DNA of 64,000 nt, from positions 1-64,000 of the forward strand of contig JAUSND010000008.1 in NCBI GenBank assembly GCA_030646295.1, given 5' to 3'. The notes beneath the pieces were generated by a model. The model ran no database searches, had not been told where the DNA came from, and saw nothing but the letters and a program-made list of their open reading frames with translations. The DNA comes from Moraxellaceae bacterium (lineage in GTDB: Bacteria > Pseudomonadota > Gammaproteobacteria > Pseudomonadales > Moraxellaceae). The translations under genes and the position numbers were made by a program. This document shows positions 47,038 through 59,840 of this stretch, one piece after another; within the stretch, counting starts at the first letter, position 1; each line of letters starts with the position of its first letter.

Positions 47038-47358
47038 ATGCCCCTCTCGATTGCCGAAAAGAAACGCTTCCGCCGTATCGGCCATGAGCTCTCGCCCGTG
47101 GTTCTGACCGGAGGACAGGGTCTCACCGAAGGCGTGCTGGCCGAGGCTGACCGCGCCCTGGAAGACCACGAACTGATCAAGGTTCGCGTCAATGGCGAGG
47201 ACCGTGAAGAGCGCGCCGCCGCCATGCAGATGATTGCCCAGCACACCCGGGCACAAATCGTGCAGATCATCGGCAAGATTGTGCTGCTGTACCGTCCGGC
47301 CAGAAAGCCCAATGCCAAGCTGTCGAACCTGCTGCGCTTCAGTCACCTGAAAGACTGA
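47038..47358 (+). CDS. yhbY: YhbY-family RNA-binding protein (CRM domain)
   Basis: 106 residues with a single CRM domain: [20 protein letters not shown] and the [16 protein letters not shown] segment. Binds pre-50S particles in E. coli. ATG 47038 is chosen over an upstream in-frame start. TAGAAT at 46993-46998 is a likely -10. It converges with greA through a strong terminator. Confidence 0.93.
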   Translation: MPLSIAEKKRFRRIGHELSPVVLTGGQGLTEGVLAEADRALEDHELIKVRVNGEDREERAAAMQMIAQHTRAQIVQIIGKIVLLYRPARKPNAKLSNLLRFSHLKD

Positions 47359-47370
47359 CCCAGGCATTGC

Positions 47371-47409
47371 CCATAAAAAAGCCCCGGACATGCCGGGGCT
47401 TTTTTATGG
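47371..47409. terminator. Bidirectional terminator between yhbY and greA
   Basis: 17-bp perfect stem CCATAAAAAAGCCCCGG with a 5-base loop and A/T tracts on both arms. Confidence 0.95.
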
Positions 47410-47423
47410 CAGCACGAACAACA

Positions 47424-47900
47424 TCATTCGTAACGCACTTCCACGATTTCGTACTCGACCAGACCGGCTGGCGTCTGGATGCCAACGGAATCGCCTTCCT
47501 GCTTGCCAATCAGTCCGCGCGCGATGGGTGAATTGACTGAAATCTTGTTGGCCTTGATGTCAGCCTCGTCATCACCAACGATCTGGTAGGTTTTCGTTTC
47601 ATCCGTATCAACATTCACGATATCGACGGTGACACCGAAAATAACCTTGCCGGTCTTTGGCATGGCGGTGACATCAATCACCTGCGCATTCGAGAGCTTG
47701 CCTTCGATGTCCTGAATGCGGCCCTCGACAAAGCCCTGCTGTTCACGTGCCGCGTGATACTCGGCATTTTCCTTGAGGTCACCATGTGCCCGCGCTTCGG
47801 CAATGGCCGCTGAAATACGCGGACGATCAACCGACTTCAGCTGCTGCAGTTCTTCCTGCAGGGCATCGTGACCTTTCTTGGTCATCGGGAAACGTTGCAT
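47424..47900 (-). CDS. greA: Transcript cleavage factor GreA
   Basis: Rescues backtracked RNA polymerase. 158 residues, the same as E. coli: N-terminal coiled coil with [15 protein letters not shown] (catalytic acidic tip) and a C-terminal FKBP-like domain. AAGGAG lies in the end of carB, whose stop is one base before the ATG, so greA is the last gene of carA-carB-greA. Confidence 0.97.
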   Translation of the reverse strand: MQRFPMTKKGHDALQEELQQLKSVDRPRISAAIAEARAHGDLKENAEYHAAREQQGFVEGRIQDIEGKLSNAQVIDVTAMPKTGKVIFGVTVDIVNVDTDETKTYQIVGDDEADIKANKISVNSPIARGLIGKQEGDSVGIQTPAGLVEYEIVEVRYE

Positions 47901-47901
47901 C

Positions 47902-51120
<3,219 letters not shown>

Positions 51121-51129
51121 GGTGAACTC

Positions 51130-52263
51130 TTACTTCTTCCGGGCCTGCATCAATTCGATGAAGTGGTCAAACAGGGGCGAGGCATCGTGCGGGCCGGGGC
51201 TGGCTTCGGGATGACCCTGGAAGCTGAAGGCCGGCTTGTCGGTACGGTGGATGCCCTGGTTGGTGCCGTCGAACAGGGAACGGTGCGTCACCCGCAGATT
51301 GGCTGGCAGTGTCTTTTCATCCACGGCAAAACCGTGGTTCTGCGAGGTGATCATGACGGTACCAGCTTCGATGTTCTGCACCGGGTGGTTGGCGCCATGG
51401 TGGCCATGACCCATTTTCAGGGTCTGGGCGCCGGATGCCAGCGCCAGCAACTGGTGCCCCAGGCAGATGCCGAACACCGGGGTATCGGTCTTGAGGAACT
51501 CGCCGATCGCCGCGATGGCGTAATCACAGGGAGCGGGGTCGCCAGGGCCGTTGGACAGGAAGATGCCGTCCGGGTTCATGGCCTGCACGGTGGCGGCATC
51601 GGTCTGGGCCGGCACCACGGTGACGTCACAGCCGCGATCCACCAGCATGCGCAGGATGTTCAGCTTGACGCCGAAGTCATAGGCCACGACCTTGAAGGTT
51701 GCAGGTGCGGTCGGGGTCACATGCCCCTTACCCAGCACCCAGCTGCCTTCGGTCCACGGGTAGGCCTGCTTCGTGGAAACCACCTTGGCCAGATCCATGC
51801 CCTTGAGGCCGGGGAAGGCACTGGCGGCGGCCAGCGCAGCGGCCTCGTCAATGGCATCGCCGGCGATGATGGCGCCGTTCTGGGCACCCTTCTCGCGCAG
51901 GATGCGGGTCAGACGGCGGGTATCGATGTCGGCAATGCCGATGATGTTGCGGCGCTTGAGGTAGTCGGACAGCGATTCCTGCGAGCGGAAGTTGCTCGCG
52001 ATCATGCTCAGGTCACGGATGACCAGGCCTGCCGCCCAGATTTCCGTGGCCTCTTCATCTTCCGCATTCATGCCGGTATTGCCGATGTGCGGATAGGTCA
52101 GGGTCACGATCTGGCGGCAATAGGAGGGATCCGTCAGGACTTCCTGATAGCCGGTCATGGCGGTATTGAAGACGACTTCACCACTGGTGAGGCCATCGGC
52201 ACCGATGGATATCCCCCGGAAGACGCTGCCGTCTTGCAGGACGAGAATGGCGGGCTTGCTCAA
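51130..52263 (-). CDS. carA: Carbamoyl-phosphate synthase small subunit
   Basis: Glutaminase partner of CarB. 377 residues: N-terminal CPSase domain ([20 protein letters not shown]) and class I amidotransferase with the nucleophile in [13 protein letters not shown] and the C-terminal [10 protein letters not shown] carrying the His-x-Glu pair. A long leader with an attenuator-like hairpin precedes it. Confidence 0.97.
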   Translation of the reverse strand: MSKPAILVLQDGSVFRGISIGADGLTSGEVVFNTAMTGYQEVLTDPSYCRQIVTLTYPHIGNTGMNAEDEEATEIWAAGLVIRDLSMIASNFRSQESLSDYLKRRNIIGIADIDTRRLTRILREKGAQNGAIIAGDAIDEAAALAAASAFPGLKGMDLAKVVSTKQAYPWTEGSWVLGKGHVTPTAPATFKVVAYDFGVKLNILRMLVDRGCDVTVVPAQTDAATVQAMNPDGIFLSNGPGDPAPCDYAIAAIGEFLKTDTPVFGICLGHQLLALASGAQTLKMGHGHHGANHPVQNIEAGTVMITSQNHGFAVDEKTLPANLRVTHRSLFDGTNQGIHRTDKPAFSFQGHPEASPGPHDASPLFDHFIELMQARKK

Positions 52264-52304
52264 AACCTACCTCCGAAGAAGGAATGCTGGCGGAATGCAC
52301 TTGT

Positions 52305-52339
52305 AAAAAAGCGAGAAAGAGGAACTCCTTCTCGCTTTT
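52305..52339 (-). terminator. Terminator-like hairpin in the carA leader (attenuator)
   Basis: On the minus strand AAAAGCGAGAAGGAG folds on CTCTTTCTCGC, followed by TTTTTT. It lies 42 bases before the carA ATG and after the promoter, so it can act only by aborting carA transcription. Confidence 0.8.
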
Positions 52340-52396
52340 CTAATAATGAGGGTACCGGAATCTGCACTGGTCTCGGTGACGCAGCACAGCAGGCAC
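52340..52396 (-). CDS. Putative carAB leader peptide (Arg-rich, 18 aa)
   Basis: A GTG-initiated mini-ORF reading MPAVLRHRDQCRFRYPHY ends in TAG directly at the first base of the attenuator stem. Four of 18 residues are Arg, with two His and two Tyr. It begins 7-8 bases from the predicted transcript start and has no Shine-Dalgarno, so translation would be near-leaderless; this is the weak point. Arg and pyrimidine control of carAB in Pseudomonas makes a sensing role plausible. Confidence 0.4.
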   Translation of the reverse strand: MPAVLRHRDQCRFRYPHY

Positions 52397-52409
52397 AAGT
52401 TGAGGCGGA

Positions 52410-52439
52410 ATTGTACGGAAAGGGGGCATTTTTGTCCAA
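52410..52439 (-). promoter_or_regulatory. carAB-greA promoter
   Basis: Minus strand TTGGAC (52434-52439), 18-bp spacer, TACAAT (52410-52415). The start near 52403 gives a leader of about 140 bases. Of the 52264-52643 gap, the part not covered by this promoter, the leader and the CRP site shows nothing else. Confidence 0.65.
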
Positions 52440-52539
52440 CCGCTATTACTGCATGCCGACCGCCTGACTGGTCACGGCTACCACACGCCCCGGCATTGCC
52501 ACCGGTCAGCAGGGAAACCCTTGTGACCAGCAAGTATCC

Positions 52540-52555
52540 TGTGATGCGATTCACA
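52540..52555. promoter_or_regulatory. Perfect CRP/Vfr-type site
   Basis: TGTGA-TGCGAT-TCACA fits the CRP consensus at all ten fixed bases. Its centre is 96 bases before the GGDEF gene ATG and 144 bases upstream of the carA start on the other strand. A clear -10 downstream was not found, so the activated or repressed promoter is not set. Confidence 0.6.
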
Positions 52556-52643
52556 TATCAGAACAACACCCCAGATCAGCGCCCCGGAACAACAGACCAA
52601 AACAAGAAGCCGCCACTGTTGGCGAGCCACCCAAGGTACCGGC

Positions 52644-53858
52644 ATGGAACAGTCCCAAATCGACACCCTGCGCCAACTGCTCGACAACCGTGGCCTGCGC
52701 CTGCGCTTCCCCGACCCGCTGGAGGGCGAGTTCCAGCAGGACTACACCCAGCGCTACCACAGCCACATGATCATTTCAGGCCTGCTCGGGGTACTGGCGA
52801 TCCTGGGCTGCGGCGTGATCGACCCGTTCTGGATGCCCAAGCAGTCAAGCGAACTGTGGCAGATCCGGATCATGACGGCCGTGCCCGTCCTGATTGTGCT
52901 CATGATCAGCAAGACCCGCCTGGCCATGGCACACATGCAACCCATCGTGGCGTTCTGCGCCTGCCTGTTCGTGGCTTGCGTGGTTGGCCTCTCGCTGAAG
53001 TCGATTGTGCCCTTCAACTATTTCTATGCCGGCAGCATCACCATGGTCATGCTGGTGGTGTTTGTGCTGACCCGCCTGCAGTTTGTGTGGGGATGCATAG
53101 CGGCCGTGGTCATGCTGGCAATTGTGAACATCGGTTATGTGTATATAGGCAATGCCGACCTCAAGATGATTGTTGCCGTGAACTTCATTTCCGTCTCATC
53201 GGCCATCTTCTCGCTGCTGGGCACCTTTCTGGTTGAACGCAGCCTGCGCCAGAATTACCTGCAGTCCCGTCTGCTGTCGTTCGAGAACAGCGACCTTGGT
53301 GAGGCCAACCTGCGGCTGCAGTACATGACCGCCATTGACGGACTCACCCAGATCGCCAACCGGCGCAGCCTCGACACCACACTGGGCACCGAGTGGCAAC
53401 GCGCCATGCGCAAGCAGGAGCCACTGGGCGTGGTCATGATCGATGTCGATCACTTCAAGCTCTACAACGATACCTATGGCCACCAGGCCGGTGATGAATG
53501 CCTGCGTGAAGTGGCAGGCACCCTGAAGGATTTCACGAGGCGCCCGGGCGATCTGGCGGCACGCTACGGTGGAGAGGAGTTTGTATTGATCCTGACCAAC
53601 AACACGCCACAACAGGCGCGCCTTGTTGCAGAGCGTGTGCGTGACAAGATCCTTGCACTGGGCATTCCCAACCAGCGCTCCAGTCACGGCAACGTGACCG
53701 CCAGCCTGGGGGTTGCCAGCATGATCCCGACGGCCCAGGCCACCGGACCGGAAGTGTTGTTGCTGGCCGCTGACCAGGCCCTGTACCGCGCCAAGAGAAC
53801 GGGCCGTAACCGTGTTGCGGTGGATGGTGAACCCGACGACACGCAGAGCGTCGCCTGA
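52644..53858 (+). CDS. Membrane diguanylate cyclase (GGDEF)
   Basis: 404 residues. Six hydrophobic helices fill about 40-195, then a short coiled coil (about 200-225) and a GGDEF domain with active-site GGEEF at 309-313 and an intact product-inhibition site RPGD four residues before it. It should make c-di-GMP. The input domain resembles no sensor I can name. A CRP-type site lies upstream, and an adenylate cyclase gene is 8 kb away. Confidence 0.88.
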   Translation: MEQSQIDTLRQLLDNRGLRLRFPDPLEGEFQQDYTQRYHSHMIISGLLGVLAILGCGVIDPFWMPKQSSELWQIRIMTAVPVLIVLMISKTRLAMAHMQPIVAFCACLFVACVVGLSLKSIVPFNYFYAGSITMVMLVVFVLTRLQFVWGCIAAVVMLAIVNIGYVYIGNADLKMIVAVNFISVSSAIFSLLGTFLVERSLRQNYLQSRLLSFENSDLGEANLRLQYMTAIDGLTQIANRRSLDTTLGTEWQRAMRKQEPLGVVMIDVDHFKLYNDTYGHQAGDECLREVAGTLKDFTRRPGDLAARYGGEEFVLILTNNTPQQARLVAERVRDKILALGIPNQRSSHGNVTASLGVASMIPTAQATGPEVLLLAADQALYRAKRTGRNRVAVDGEPDDTQSVA

Positions 53859-53880
53859 CCGGCTCTGCGCCGCTCACCGG

Positions 53881-53919
53881 CAAATAAAAAACCGGCCATT
53901 GCGGCCGGTTTTTTATTTG
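53881..53919. terminator. Bidirectional terminator between GGDEF gene and dapB
   Basis: CAAATAAAAAACCGGCC and its complement with a 5-base loop and A/T tracts on both sides; the two genes converge. Confidence 0.95.
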
Positions 53920-53932
53920 GACAATGACTGCA

Positions 53933-54736
53933 TCAGCGCAGCTTCAATACATCACGCATGTCAAACAGACCGGCCGGCTGCTGCTGCACCCAGCATGCGG
54001 CGCGTACCGCACCGTTGGCAAAATTCATGCGACTGGTCGCCACGTGACGGATTTCCACGCGTTCGCCTTCGCCGATGAACATGACATTGTGATCGCCCAC
54101 GATGTCACCACCACGAATGGTCTGGAAGCCGATGGTTTCGCGCGCACGCGGACCGGTATGGCCGTGACGCTCGTACACCGCCACTTCCTTGAGATCACGG
54201 CCGAGCGCACCGGCCACCGCCTCGCCCATCATCAATGCCGTGCCCGAAGGGGCATCGACCTTGTGCCGGTGGTGGGCCTCGATGATCTCGATGTCCACCG
54301 TGTCGCCAAAGGTTTGTGCCGCCAGCTCCAGCAGCCGCAGGGAAACATTCACGCCAATGGAGTAATTACCGGAATACACCACGCCGGTTCTGGCTGCTGC
54401 GGCCTGCACCAGCGCCTTCTGGGCGTCATCAAGACCGGTGGTGCCGATGACGATCCGCTTGCCGTGCTGCTGGCACACCTCAAGATTGGCGATGGTGGCG
54501 GCAGGAATGGTGAAGTCGATGAGCACATCGAAATCGTTTACTGCGGCAGCAAGGCTGTCGGTCACAGCGACGCCCAGTGCACCAACCCCGGCCAGTTCAC
54601 CGGCATCGGCGCCCAGCAGGGAGGAACCGGGACGCTCGATGGCAGCCGCCAGCGTTGCGCCTTCTTGCGCACAGACTGCCTGTACAAGGGCTCTGCCCAT
54701 GCGGCCGCCAGCGCCACTGATAGCAATACGGGTCAT
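53933..54736 (-). CDS. dapB: 4-hydroxy-tetrahydrodipicolinate reductase
   Basis: Lysine/diaminopimelate pathway reductase, 267 residues. NAD(P)-binding GAGGRMG (8-14) and substrate motif [16 protein letters not shown] with the catalytic His and Lys are present. GAGGATGACGAG precedes the ATG. A terminator after dnaJ suggests its own promoter. Confidence 0.96.
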   Translation of the reverse strand: MTRIAISGAGGRMGRALVQAVCAQEGATLAAAIERPGSSLLGADAGELAGVGALGVAVTDSLAAAVNDFDVLIDFTIPAATIANLEVCQQHGKRIVIGTTGLDDAQKALVQAAAARTGVVYSGNYSIGVNVSLRLLELAAQTFGDTVDIEIIEAHHRHKVDAPSGTALMMGEAVAGALGRDLKEVAVYERHGHTGPRARETIGFQTIRGGDIVGDHNVMFIGEGERVEIRHVATSRMNFANGAVRAACWVQQQPAGLFDMRDVLKLR

Positions 54737-54821
54737 CTCGTCATCCTCGAAATGGTGTCGACCGGAATGGCGGCATTGTAGGGAGTGTGGCGGGCGGGCA
54801 CCAGCACCGGTGCCGCCAGAA

Positions 54822-54865
54822 ACAGGAAAGCCGGGCCACCCTTGCGGAGCAGCCCGGCTTCCTGT
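54822..54865 (-). terminator. Terminator after dnaJ
   Basis: Minus strand ACAGGAAGCCGGGC, 15-base loop, GCCCGGC-T-TTCCTGT then TTCTGG. Strong stem with one bulge. Confidence 0.75.
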
Positions 54866-54880
54866 GTCCCGCCTCAGTGC

Positions 54881-56005
54881 CTACTTCTCACCAAAGATGT
54901 TGATGACCGACTCGAACCACGAACTCTTCTTGGGCGAGTGCTTGCCGTCTTCTGCATCCATTTCCTGCTGGAACTCGCGCAGCAGCTCTTTCTGGCGCTT
55001 GCTCAGATGCACCGGTGTTTCCACCGTGACACGGCAGATCAGGTCGCCGGGACCGCCACCACGCACCGGGCTCACGCCCTTGCCGCGCAGACGGAACGGC
55101 TTGCCGGTCTGGGTGCCTTCCGGGATCTTGAGCTTGACGCGCCCGTCCAGCGTTGGCACTTCCAGCTCGCCACCCAGCGCAGCATCGGCATAGGAAATCG
55201 GCACTTCGCAATACAGGTCGGCACCGTCGCGTTCGAAAATCTTGTGGTCACGCACCTGCACCTGCACGTACAGGTCGCCGGCCGGCGCACCATTGGCACC
55301 CGCCTGGCCTTCGCCAGTGAGGCGAATGCGGTCACCGGTATCAACACCAGCGGGAATCTTTACATCCAGGGTTTTGCTTTTCTCGACACGCCCTTGCCCT
55401 AGACAGGAGTTGCAGGGGTCCTTGATGGTCTTGCCGCGACCACGACAGGTCGGGCAGGTTTGCGCCATCGAGAAAAAGCCCTGCTGCACGCGCACCTGAC
55501 CCTGGCCGCCGCAGGTGCGACAGGTATCGACACTGGTGCCTTTTTTTGCACCGGTGCCGTCACAGGTTTCGCAGGCCACCAGGGTTGGCACACGAATCTG
55601 CACCTTGGCGCCGCGCACGGCTTCTTCCAGATCCAGCTCCAGCGTATAACGCAGGTCTGCGCCACGACTGCTGCGCTGACCGCCGCGTCCGCCACCACCA
55701 AAAATATCGCCGAACACGTCGCCGAAAATATCGGAGAAGCCGGCACCGCCGCCACCAAAGCCACCGCCACCCATGCTGGGATCGACGCCGGCATGGCCAT
55801 GACGGTCATAGGCTGCGCGCTTGTCCTCGTCGGAAAGAATCTCGTAGGCCTCGTTGGCTTCCTTGAATTTTTCCTCGGCAGACTTGTCATCCGGATTACG
55901 GTCCGGATGGTGCTTCATGGCGAGCTTGCGGTAGGCCTTCTTGATCTCGTCAGCCGACGCGGTCTTCGCCACACCAAGCACTTCGTAAAAATCCCGTTTC
56001 GCCAT
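54881..56005 (-). CDS. dnaJ: Chaperone DnaJ (Hsp40)
   Basis: Co-chaperone that hands clients to DnaK. 374 residues from ATG 56005: J domain with HPD at 33-35, Gly/Phe-rich linker (about 75-110), four CxxCxGxG zinc repeats ([32 protein letters not shown]) and C-terminal beta domains. A GTG three codons earlier is the other possible start. Ends the grpE-dnaK-dnaJ unit. Confidence 0.97.
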   Translation of the reverse strand: MAKRDFYEVLGVAKTASADEIKKAYRKLAMKHHPDRNPDDKSAEEKFKEANEAYEILSDEDKRAAYDRHGHAGVDPSMGGGGFGGGGAGFSDIFGDVFGDIFGGGGRGGQRSSRGADLRYTLELDLEEAVRGAKVQIRVPTLVACETCDGTGAKKGTSVDTCRTCGGQGQVRVQQGFFSMAQTCPTCRGRGKTIKDPCNSCLGQGRVEKSKTLDVKIPAGVDTGDRIRLTGEGQAGANGAPAGDLYVQVQVRDHKIFERDGADLYCEVPISYADAALGGELEVPTLDGRVKLKIPEGTQTGKPFRLRGKGVSPVRGGGPGDLICRVTVETPVHLSKRQKELLREFQQEMDAEDGKHSPKKSSWFESVINIFGEK

Positions 56006-56042
56006 TGCTATCACTCAGACTCGCTGATTTCAGAGACGGCAA

Positions 56043-56060
56043 CGCGGGGAAATCCCCGCG
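56043..56060. other. GC-rich hairpin between dnaK and dnaJ
   Basis: CGCGGGG, 4-base loop, CCCCGCG. No leftward T-run, so it likely protects or separates dnaK mRNA rather than terminating. Confidence 0.5.
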
Positions 56061-56116
56061 CGCCGGTTTTTTGTACCTGAAGGAGGACCGGTGGTTGCCG
56101 GCCCCGATGACAGGAA

Positions 56117-58036
56117 TTACTTCTTGTCGTCCTTCACTTCCTCGAACTCGGCATCAACGACACCATCATCGGCTGCACCGGACTGCTGTGCACCCGCCTC
56201 GGCACCGCCGGCTGCCTGTGCCTGTTCGGCATAGGCTTTCTGCATCAGCGGCATGGAGGCCTGCGACAGTGCTTCGGTCTTGGCCGTGATGGCTTCGTGA
56301 TCGTTGCCCTGGATAGCTTCTTCCAGTTCCTTGATGGCGGCTTCGATCGAGGTCTTTTCTTCCTCGGTGGCCTTGTCGGCAAGATCGGTCAGCGCCTTCT
56401 TCGTGGCGTGCACCAGCTGGTCGGCGCCGTTACGGGCGTTGACCAGCTCGGTGAACTTGCGGTCTTCCTCGGCATTGGCCTCGGCATCACGCACCATCTG
56501 CTGGATTTCTTCATCGGTCAGGCCGGAGTTGGCCTTGATCACGATGCGCTGTTCCTTGCCGGTGGCCTTGTCTTTTGCACCAACATGCAGGATGCCGTTG
56601 GCATCGATATCGAAAGTCACTTCGATCTGCGGCATGCCGCGCGGTGCCGGCGGAATTTCACTGAGGTCAAAGCGGCCCAGCGACTTGTTCTGCGAGGCCT
56701 GCTTGCGCTCACCCTGCAACACGTGAATGGTCACGGCGTTCTGGTTGTCATCGGCAGTGGAGAACACCTGCGATTTCTTGGTCGGAATGGTGGTGTTCTT
56801 TTCGATCACGACGGTGGATACGCCACCCATGGTTTCGATACCGAGTGACAGCGGGGTCACGTCGAGCAGCAACACGTCCTTCACGTCACCGGAGAGCACG
56901 GCCGCCTGGTAAGCTGCACCGATAGCCACGGCTTCGTCCGGGTTCACGTCACGACGCGGTTCCTGACCGAAGAACTCCTTTACCTTGTCCATCACCATCG
57001 GCATGCGGGTCTGGCCGCCGACGAGAATCACGTCACCGATATCGGACACTTTCAGGCCGGCATCGGCCAGTGCCACCTTGCACGGCTCGATGGTGCGGGC
57101 GACGAGTTCTTCCACCAGCGCTTCCAGCTTGGCACGGGTCACCTTGATGGCGAGGTGCTTGGGGCCAGTCGCATCGGCAGTGATGTACGGCAGGTTCACT
57201 TCAGTCTGCTGTGCGGTGGACAGTTCGATCTTGGCCTTTTCAGCGGCTTCTTTCAGACGCTGCAGGGCCAGCGGATCGTTGTGCAGGTCGATGCCCTGCT
57301 CTTTCTTGAATTCGTCGGCCAGATAGTCGATCAGCTTGAGGTCGAAATCTTCGCCACCAAGGAAGGTGTCACCGTTGGTGGACAGCACTTCGAACTGGTG
57401 CTCGCCTTCGATTTCGGCGATTTCGATGATGGACACGTCGAAGGTGCCGCCGCCAAGGTCATACACGGCAATCTTGCGGTCGCCTTCCTTCTTGTCCATG
57501 CCGAAGGCAAGGGCAGCAGCGGTCGGTTCGTTGATGATGCGCTTGACGTCGAGTCCGGCGATGCGGCCGGCATCCTTGGTTGCCTGGCGCTGGGAGTCAT
57601 TGAAGTAGGCCGGCACGGTGATCACGGCTTCGGTCACCGGCTCGCCGAGATAATCTTCGGCAGTCTTCTTCATTTTCTTCAGCACTTCGGCAGAAATCTG
57701 TGGCGGCGCCTTGCGGTCACCCTTCACGTCCACCCAGGCATCGCCGTTGTCGGCGGCCACAATGGCGTAGGGCACCATCTTGATGTCTTTCTGCACGACA
57801 TCGTCCTTGAACTTGCGGCCGATCAGGCGCTTCACCGCAAACAGGGTGTTCTTGGGGTTGGTCACGGCCTGACGCTTGGCTCCGGCACCGACCAGCACTT
57901 CGTTGTCGGTGTAGGCGACGATGGATGGCGTGGTGCGCGCGCCTTCTGCGTTTTCAATAACCTTGACCTTGTCGCCTTCCATGATGGCGACGCAGGAATT
58001 GGTGGTGCCGAGGTCGATACCGATAATCTTGCCCAT
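56117..58036 (-). CDS. dnaK: Chaperone DnaK (Hsp70)
   Basis: 639 residues. Nucleotide-binding motifs [17 protein letters not shown] at the N-terminus, [11 protein letters not shown] and [10 protein letters not shown], the [11 protein letters not shown] linker-proximal segment, and a substrate domain with a Gly/Ala-rich C-terminal tail ending [10 protein letters not shown]. It acts with DnaJ and GrpE beside it and feeds back on sigma-32. A sigma-32 promoter lies just upstream. Confidence 0.98.
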   Translation of the reverse strand: MGKIIGIDLGTTNSCVAIMEGDKVKVIENAEGARTTPSIVAYTDNEVLVGAGAKRQAVTNPKNTLFAVKRLIGRKFKDDVVQKDIKMVPYAIVAADNGDAWVDVKGDRKAPPQISAEVLKKMKKTAEDYLGEPVTEAVITVPAYFNDSQRQATKDAGRIAGLDVKRIINEPTAAALAFGMDKKEGDRKIAVYDLGGGTFDVSIIEIAEIEGEHQFEVLSTNGDTFLGGEDFDLKLIDYLADEFKKEQGIDLHNDPLALQRLKEAAEKAKIELSTAQQTEVNLPYITADATGPKHLAIKVTRAKLEALVEELVARTIEPCKVALADAGLKVSDIGDVILVGGQTRMPMVMDKVKEFFGQEPRRDVNPDEAVAIGAAYQAAVLSGDVKDVLLLDVTPLSLGIETMGGVSTVVIEKNTTIPTKKSQVFSTADDNQNAVTIHVLQGERKQASQNKSLGRFDLSEIPPAPRGMPQIEVTFDIDANGILHVGAKDKATGKEQRIVIKANSGLTDEEIQQMVRDAEANAEEDRKFTELVNARNGADQLVHATKKALTDLADKATEEEKTSIEAAIKELEEAIQGNDHEAITAKTEALSQASMPLMQKAYAEQAQAAGGAEAGAQQSGAADDGVVDAEFEEVKDDKK

Positions 58037-58127
58037 GATGCTCTCCGCTAATGTGGTCGGGGGCGCCGGCTGATGCCTGCCCCGTCTTTCCGGTTCAGTT
58101 CGTGGCGGTGTTCCGCCTTGAGTGCCG

Positions 58128-58155
58128 ATATGGCGATGGCCCTACAGATTTCAAG
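58128..58155 (-). promoter_or_regulatory. Sigma-32 promoter upstream of dnaK
   Basis: Minus strand CTTGAAA (58149-58155), 13-bp spacer, CGCCATAT (58128-58135), one mismatch from CCCCATNT. Predicted start is about 90 bases before dnaK. Confidence 0.75.
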
Positions 58156-58177
58156 GCCATTCAGAAATTTCCTGGCC

Positions 58178-58717
58178 TCAGCCTGCCGTGGCGACCACAA
58201 CAATGGCCGGCCGCAACAGACGCCCTGACAAGGTGTAACCCTTGGCCAGCACCGCCGAGACGGTATTGGGCGCTGCCGTGGTGGACGGCTGCATGGACAC
58301 GGCCTGGTGCATCTCGGGATTGAAGGTCTCACCCATCGGGCTGATGGCTTCCACCGAGAAACGCCGCAGTACATCGGTCAGCTGCTTGTGTGTGAGCGCC
58401 ACGCCTTCCAGCAGGCCACGGGTGGCCTCGTTGTCATCCGAGCAGGATTCCAGGGCGCGCTCAAGGTTGTCGACGACATCGAGCAGGCTGCCGGCAAATT
58501 TTTCGAGGGCAAACTTGTGGGCATTGCTGACATCGCGCTCGGCGCGCTTGTGGATGTTCTGGATCTCGGCCTGGGCGCGCAGCTGGGTGTCGCGCACGGT
58601 GTTTTCGAGTTCGGCGACGCGGGCCGCAAGGTCCAGCTCGGAAGATTCTGCCGGGGCAGCCGTCTCTGCGTTTTCGGGAACGGCCTGGGTGGATTCGGGT
58701 TGTTCGTGCTCTGACAT
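58178..58717 (-). CDS. grpE: Nucleotide exchange factor GrpE
   Basis: Releases ADP from DnaK. 179 residues: an acidic, unstructured head, a long helix (about 30-85), and the beta domain with FNPEMHQAVSM and VLAKGYTLSGRLLRPAIVVVA. ATG 58717 is chosen over an upstream in-frame ATG that lacks family sequence. It follows hrcA and precedes dnaK. Confidence 0.96.
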   Translation of the reverse strand: MSEHEQPESTQAVPENAETAAPAESSELDLAARVAELENTVRDTQLRAQAEIQNIHKRAERDVSNAHKFALEKFAGSLLDVVDNLERALESCSDDNEATRGLLEGVALTHKQLTDVLRRFSVEAISPMGETFNPEMHQAVSMQPSTTAAPNTVSAVLAKGYTLSGRLLRPAIVVVATAG

Positions 58718-58756
58718 GACAGCCTCAGATCTGCGGAAAATGGAAAACCGCACGTT

Positions 58757-58786
58757 ATCTGGGGTTAACTCCCCTCATTTCAAGGG
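58757..58786 (-). promoter_or_regulatory. Sigma-32 promoter upstream of grpE
   Basis: Minus strand CCCTTGAAA (58778-58786), 13-bp spacer, CCCCAGAT (58757-58764). The -35 overlaps the last codons of hrcA. No CIRCE element is visible here. Confidence 0.8.
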
Positions 58787-59805
58787 TTGTCCGAGGAGGA
58801 AAGTGCCCGCGACAGTGCCCGGGCAGTCACCTCGACCAGCGGAATCACCCTCTGGTAGGCCATGCGGGTAGGGCCGATGACGGCCAGACGGCCCAGCACC
58901 CGGCCATTGGCCGCATACGGGGCCGTAACAAGGGTCAGATCCTCGAACGGGGCATAGCCCGACTCGTCACCGATATAGATCTCGACGCCCTCGCTCTGCT
59001 GGCAACGATCCAGCAGGTGCAGGATGTCGCGCTTGGCGGTAAAGGCCGTGAACAGCTCCTGCAGCCGGTCAACCCCGCCCGTCCCGGCAAGCGACAGCAG
59101 GCTGGCTTCGCCGGTCAGGACATAATCACCCGTCGGTCGCGGCGCAAAGGCGCGCTCGGCCAGCTCGACCGTACTGCGCAGCATGGCATCCAGACGCAGG
59201 CGATCATCCTGCAAGCCATGCAGCAGGCTGCTGGTGATGTCGGCCAGGCTCTTGCCGGTAAAATGCCGGTTCAGGTAGTTGGAGGTCTGCACCAACTCCT
59301 CATCAGTAAATACTCGCTCACCCTGAATAAGCTGATTCTGCACATCACCGTTGGCACACACCACAATCGCCAGCAGGCGGCGCTCATCCAGACGCACAAA
59401 CTCGATATGGCGCAGATCGGCCAGGTCGCGTCGCGGCACCATCACCAGCCCGGCATGACGGGTGAGCTCCGCCAGACTCTGCGCCGCCTTTTCCACCAGC
59501 TCGCGGGGGGACTGTCCCTTGTGCAGGCCACCCTCCAGCGCGCTGACGGCATCGTCGGTCAGCACCTCCGTGGTCAGCAGCCGGTCCACGAAGAGACGGT
59601 AACCCTGCTGCGTCGGCACCCTCCCTGCCGAGGTATGGGGTGATGCCAGCAGGCCCCGCTCCTCGAGGGAGGCCATGACATTACGCACCGTCGCCGGCGA
59701 CAGCGGGAGGTCTGCCGCCTGCAGCAACTGGCGGGACGCAACGGGCTGGCCATCGCGGATGTAACACTCGACGAGTGTCTTGAAGAGCAGTTGGGATCGA
59801 TCCAT
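58780..59805 (-). CDS. hrcA: Heat-inducible transcription repressor HrcA
   Basis: 341 residues: N-terminal winged helix (LFKTLVECYIRDGQPVASRQLL; LSPATVRNVMASLEERGLL), GAF-like middle and a C-terminal domain. Represses class I heat-shock genes at CIRCE sites in other bacteria. No Shine-Dalgarno lies before the ATG, and the predicted transcript start is at or within a base or two of it. Its targets are not evident in this window, apart from the inverted repeat over its own promoter. Confidence 0.94.
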   Translation of the reverse strand: MDRSQLLFKTLVECYIRDGQPVASRQLLQAADLPLSPATVRNVMASLEERGLLASPHTSAGRVPTQQGYRLFVDRLLTTEVLTDDAVSALEGGLHKGQSPRELVEKAAQSLAELTRHAGLVMVPRRDLADLRHIEFVRLDERRLLAIVVCANGDVQNQLIQGERVFTDEELVQTSNYLNRHFTGKSLADITSSLLHGLQDDRLRLDAMLRSTVELAERAFAPRPTGDYVLTGEASLLSLAGTGGVDRLQELFTAFTAKRDILHLLDRCQQSEGVEIYIGDESGYAPFEDLTLVTAPYAANGRVLGRLAVIGPTRMAYQRVIPLVEVTARALSRALSSSDNP

Positions 59806-59811
59806 GGCTTG

Positions 59812-59840
59812 TTTATATACACCCGGGCGGCCGATGTTAA
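59812..59840 (-). promoter_or_regulatory. hrcA promoter, possibly leaderless
   Basis: Minus strand TTAACA (59835-59840), 17-bp spacer, TATAAA (59812-59817). Seven bases downstream is the hrcA ATG itself. Confidence 0.65.

Noticed and set aside
52397-52554. Upstream part of a 95-codon minus-strand frame before carA
   Set aside because: It runs across the carA promoter and through the terminator in a different frame from the Arg-rich mini-ORF and has no ribosome site.
59809-59822. LexA-like TTGT-N8-ACCC near hrcA
   Set aside because: Only five of eight core bases fit, and it coincides with the hrcA -10; the perfect LexA box is at 59888-59903.
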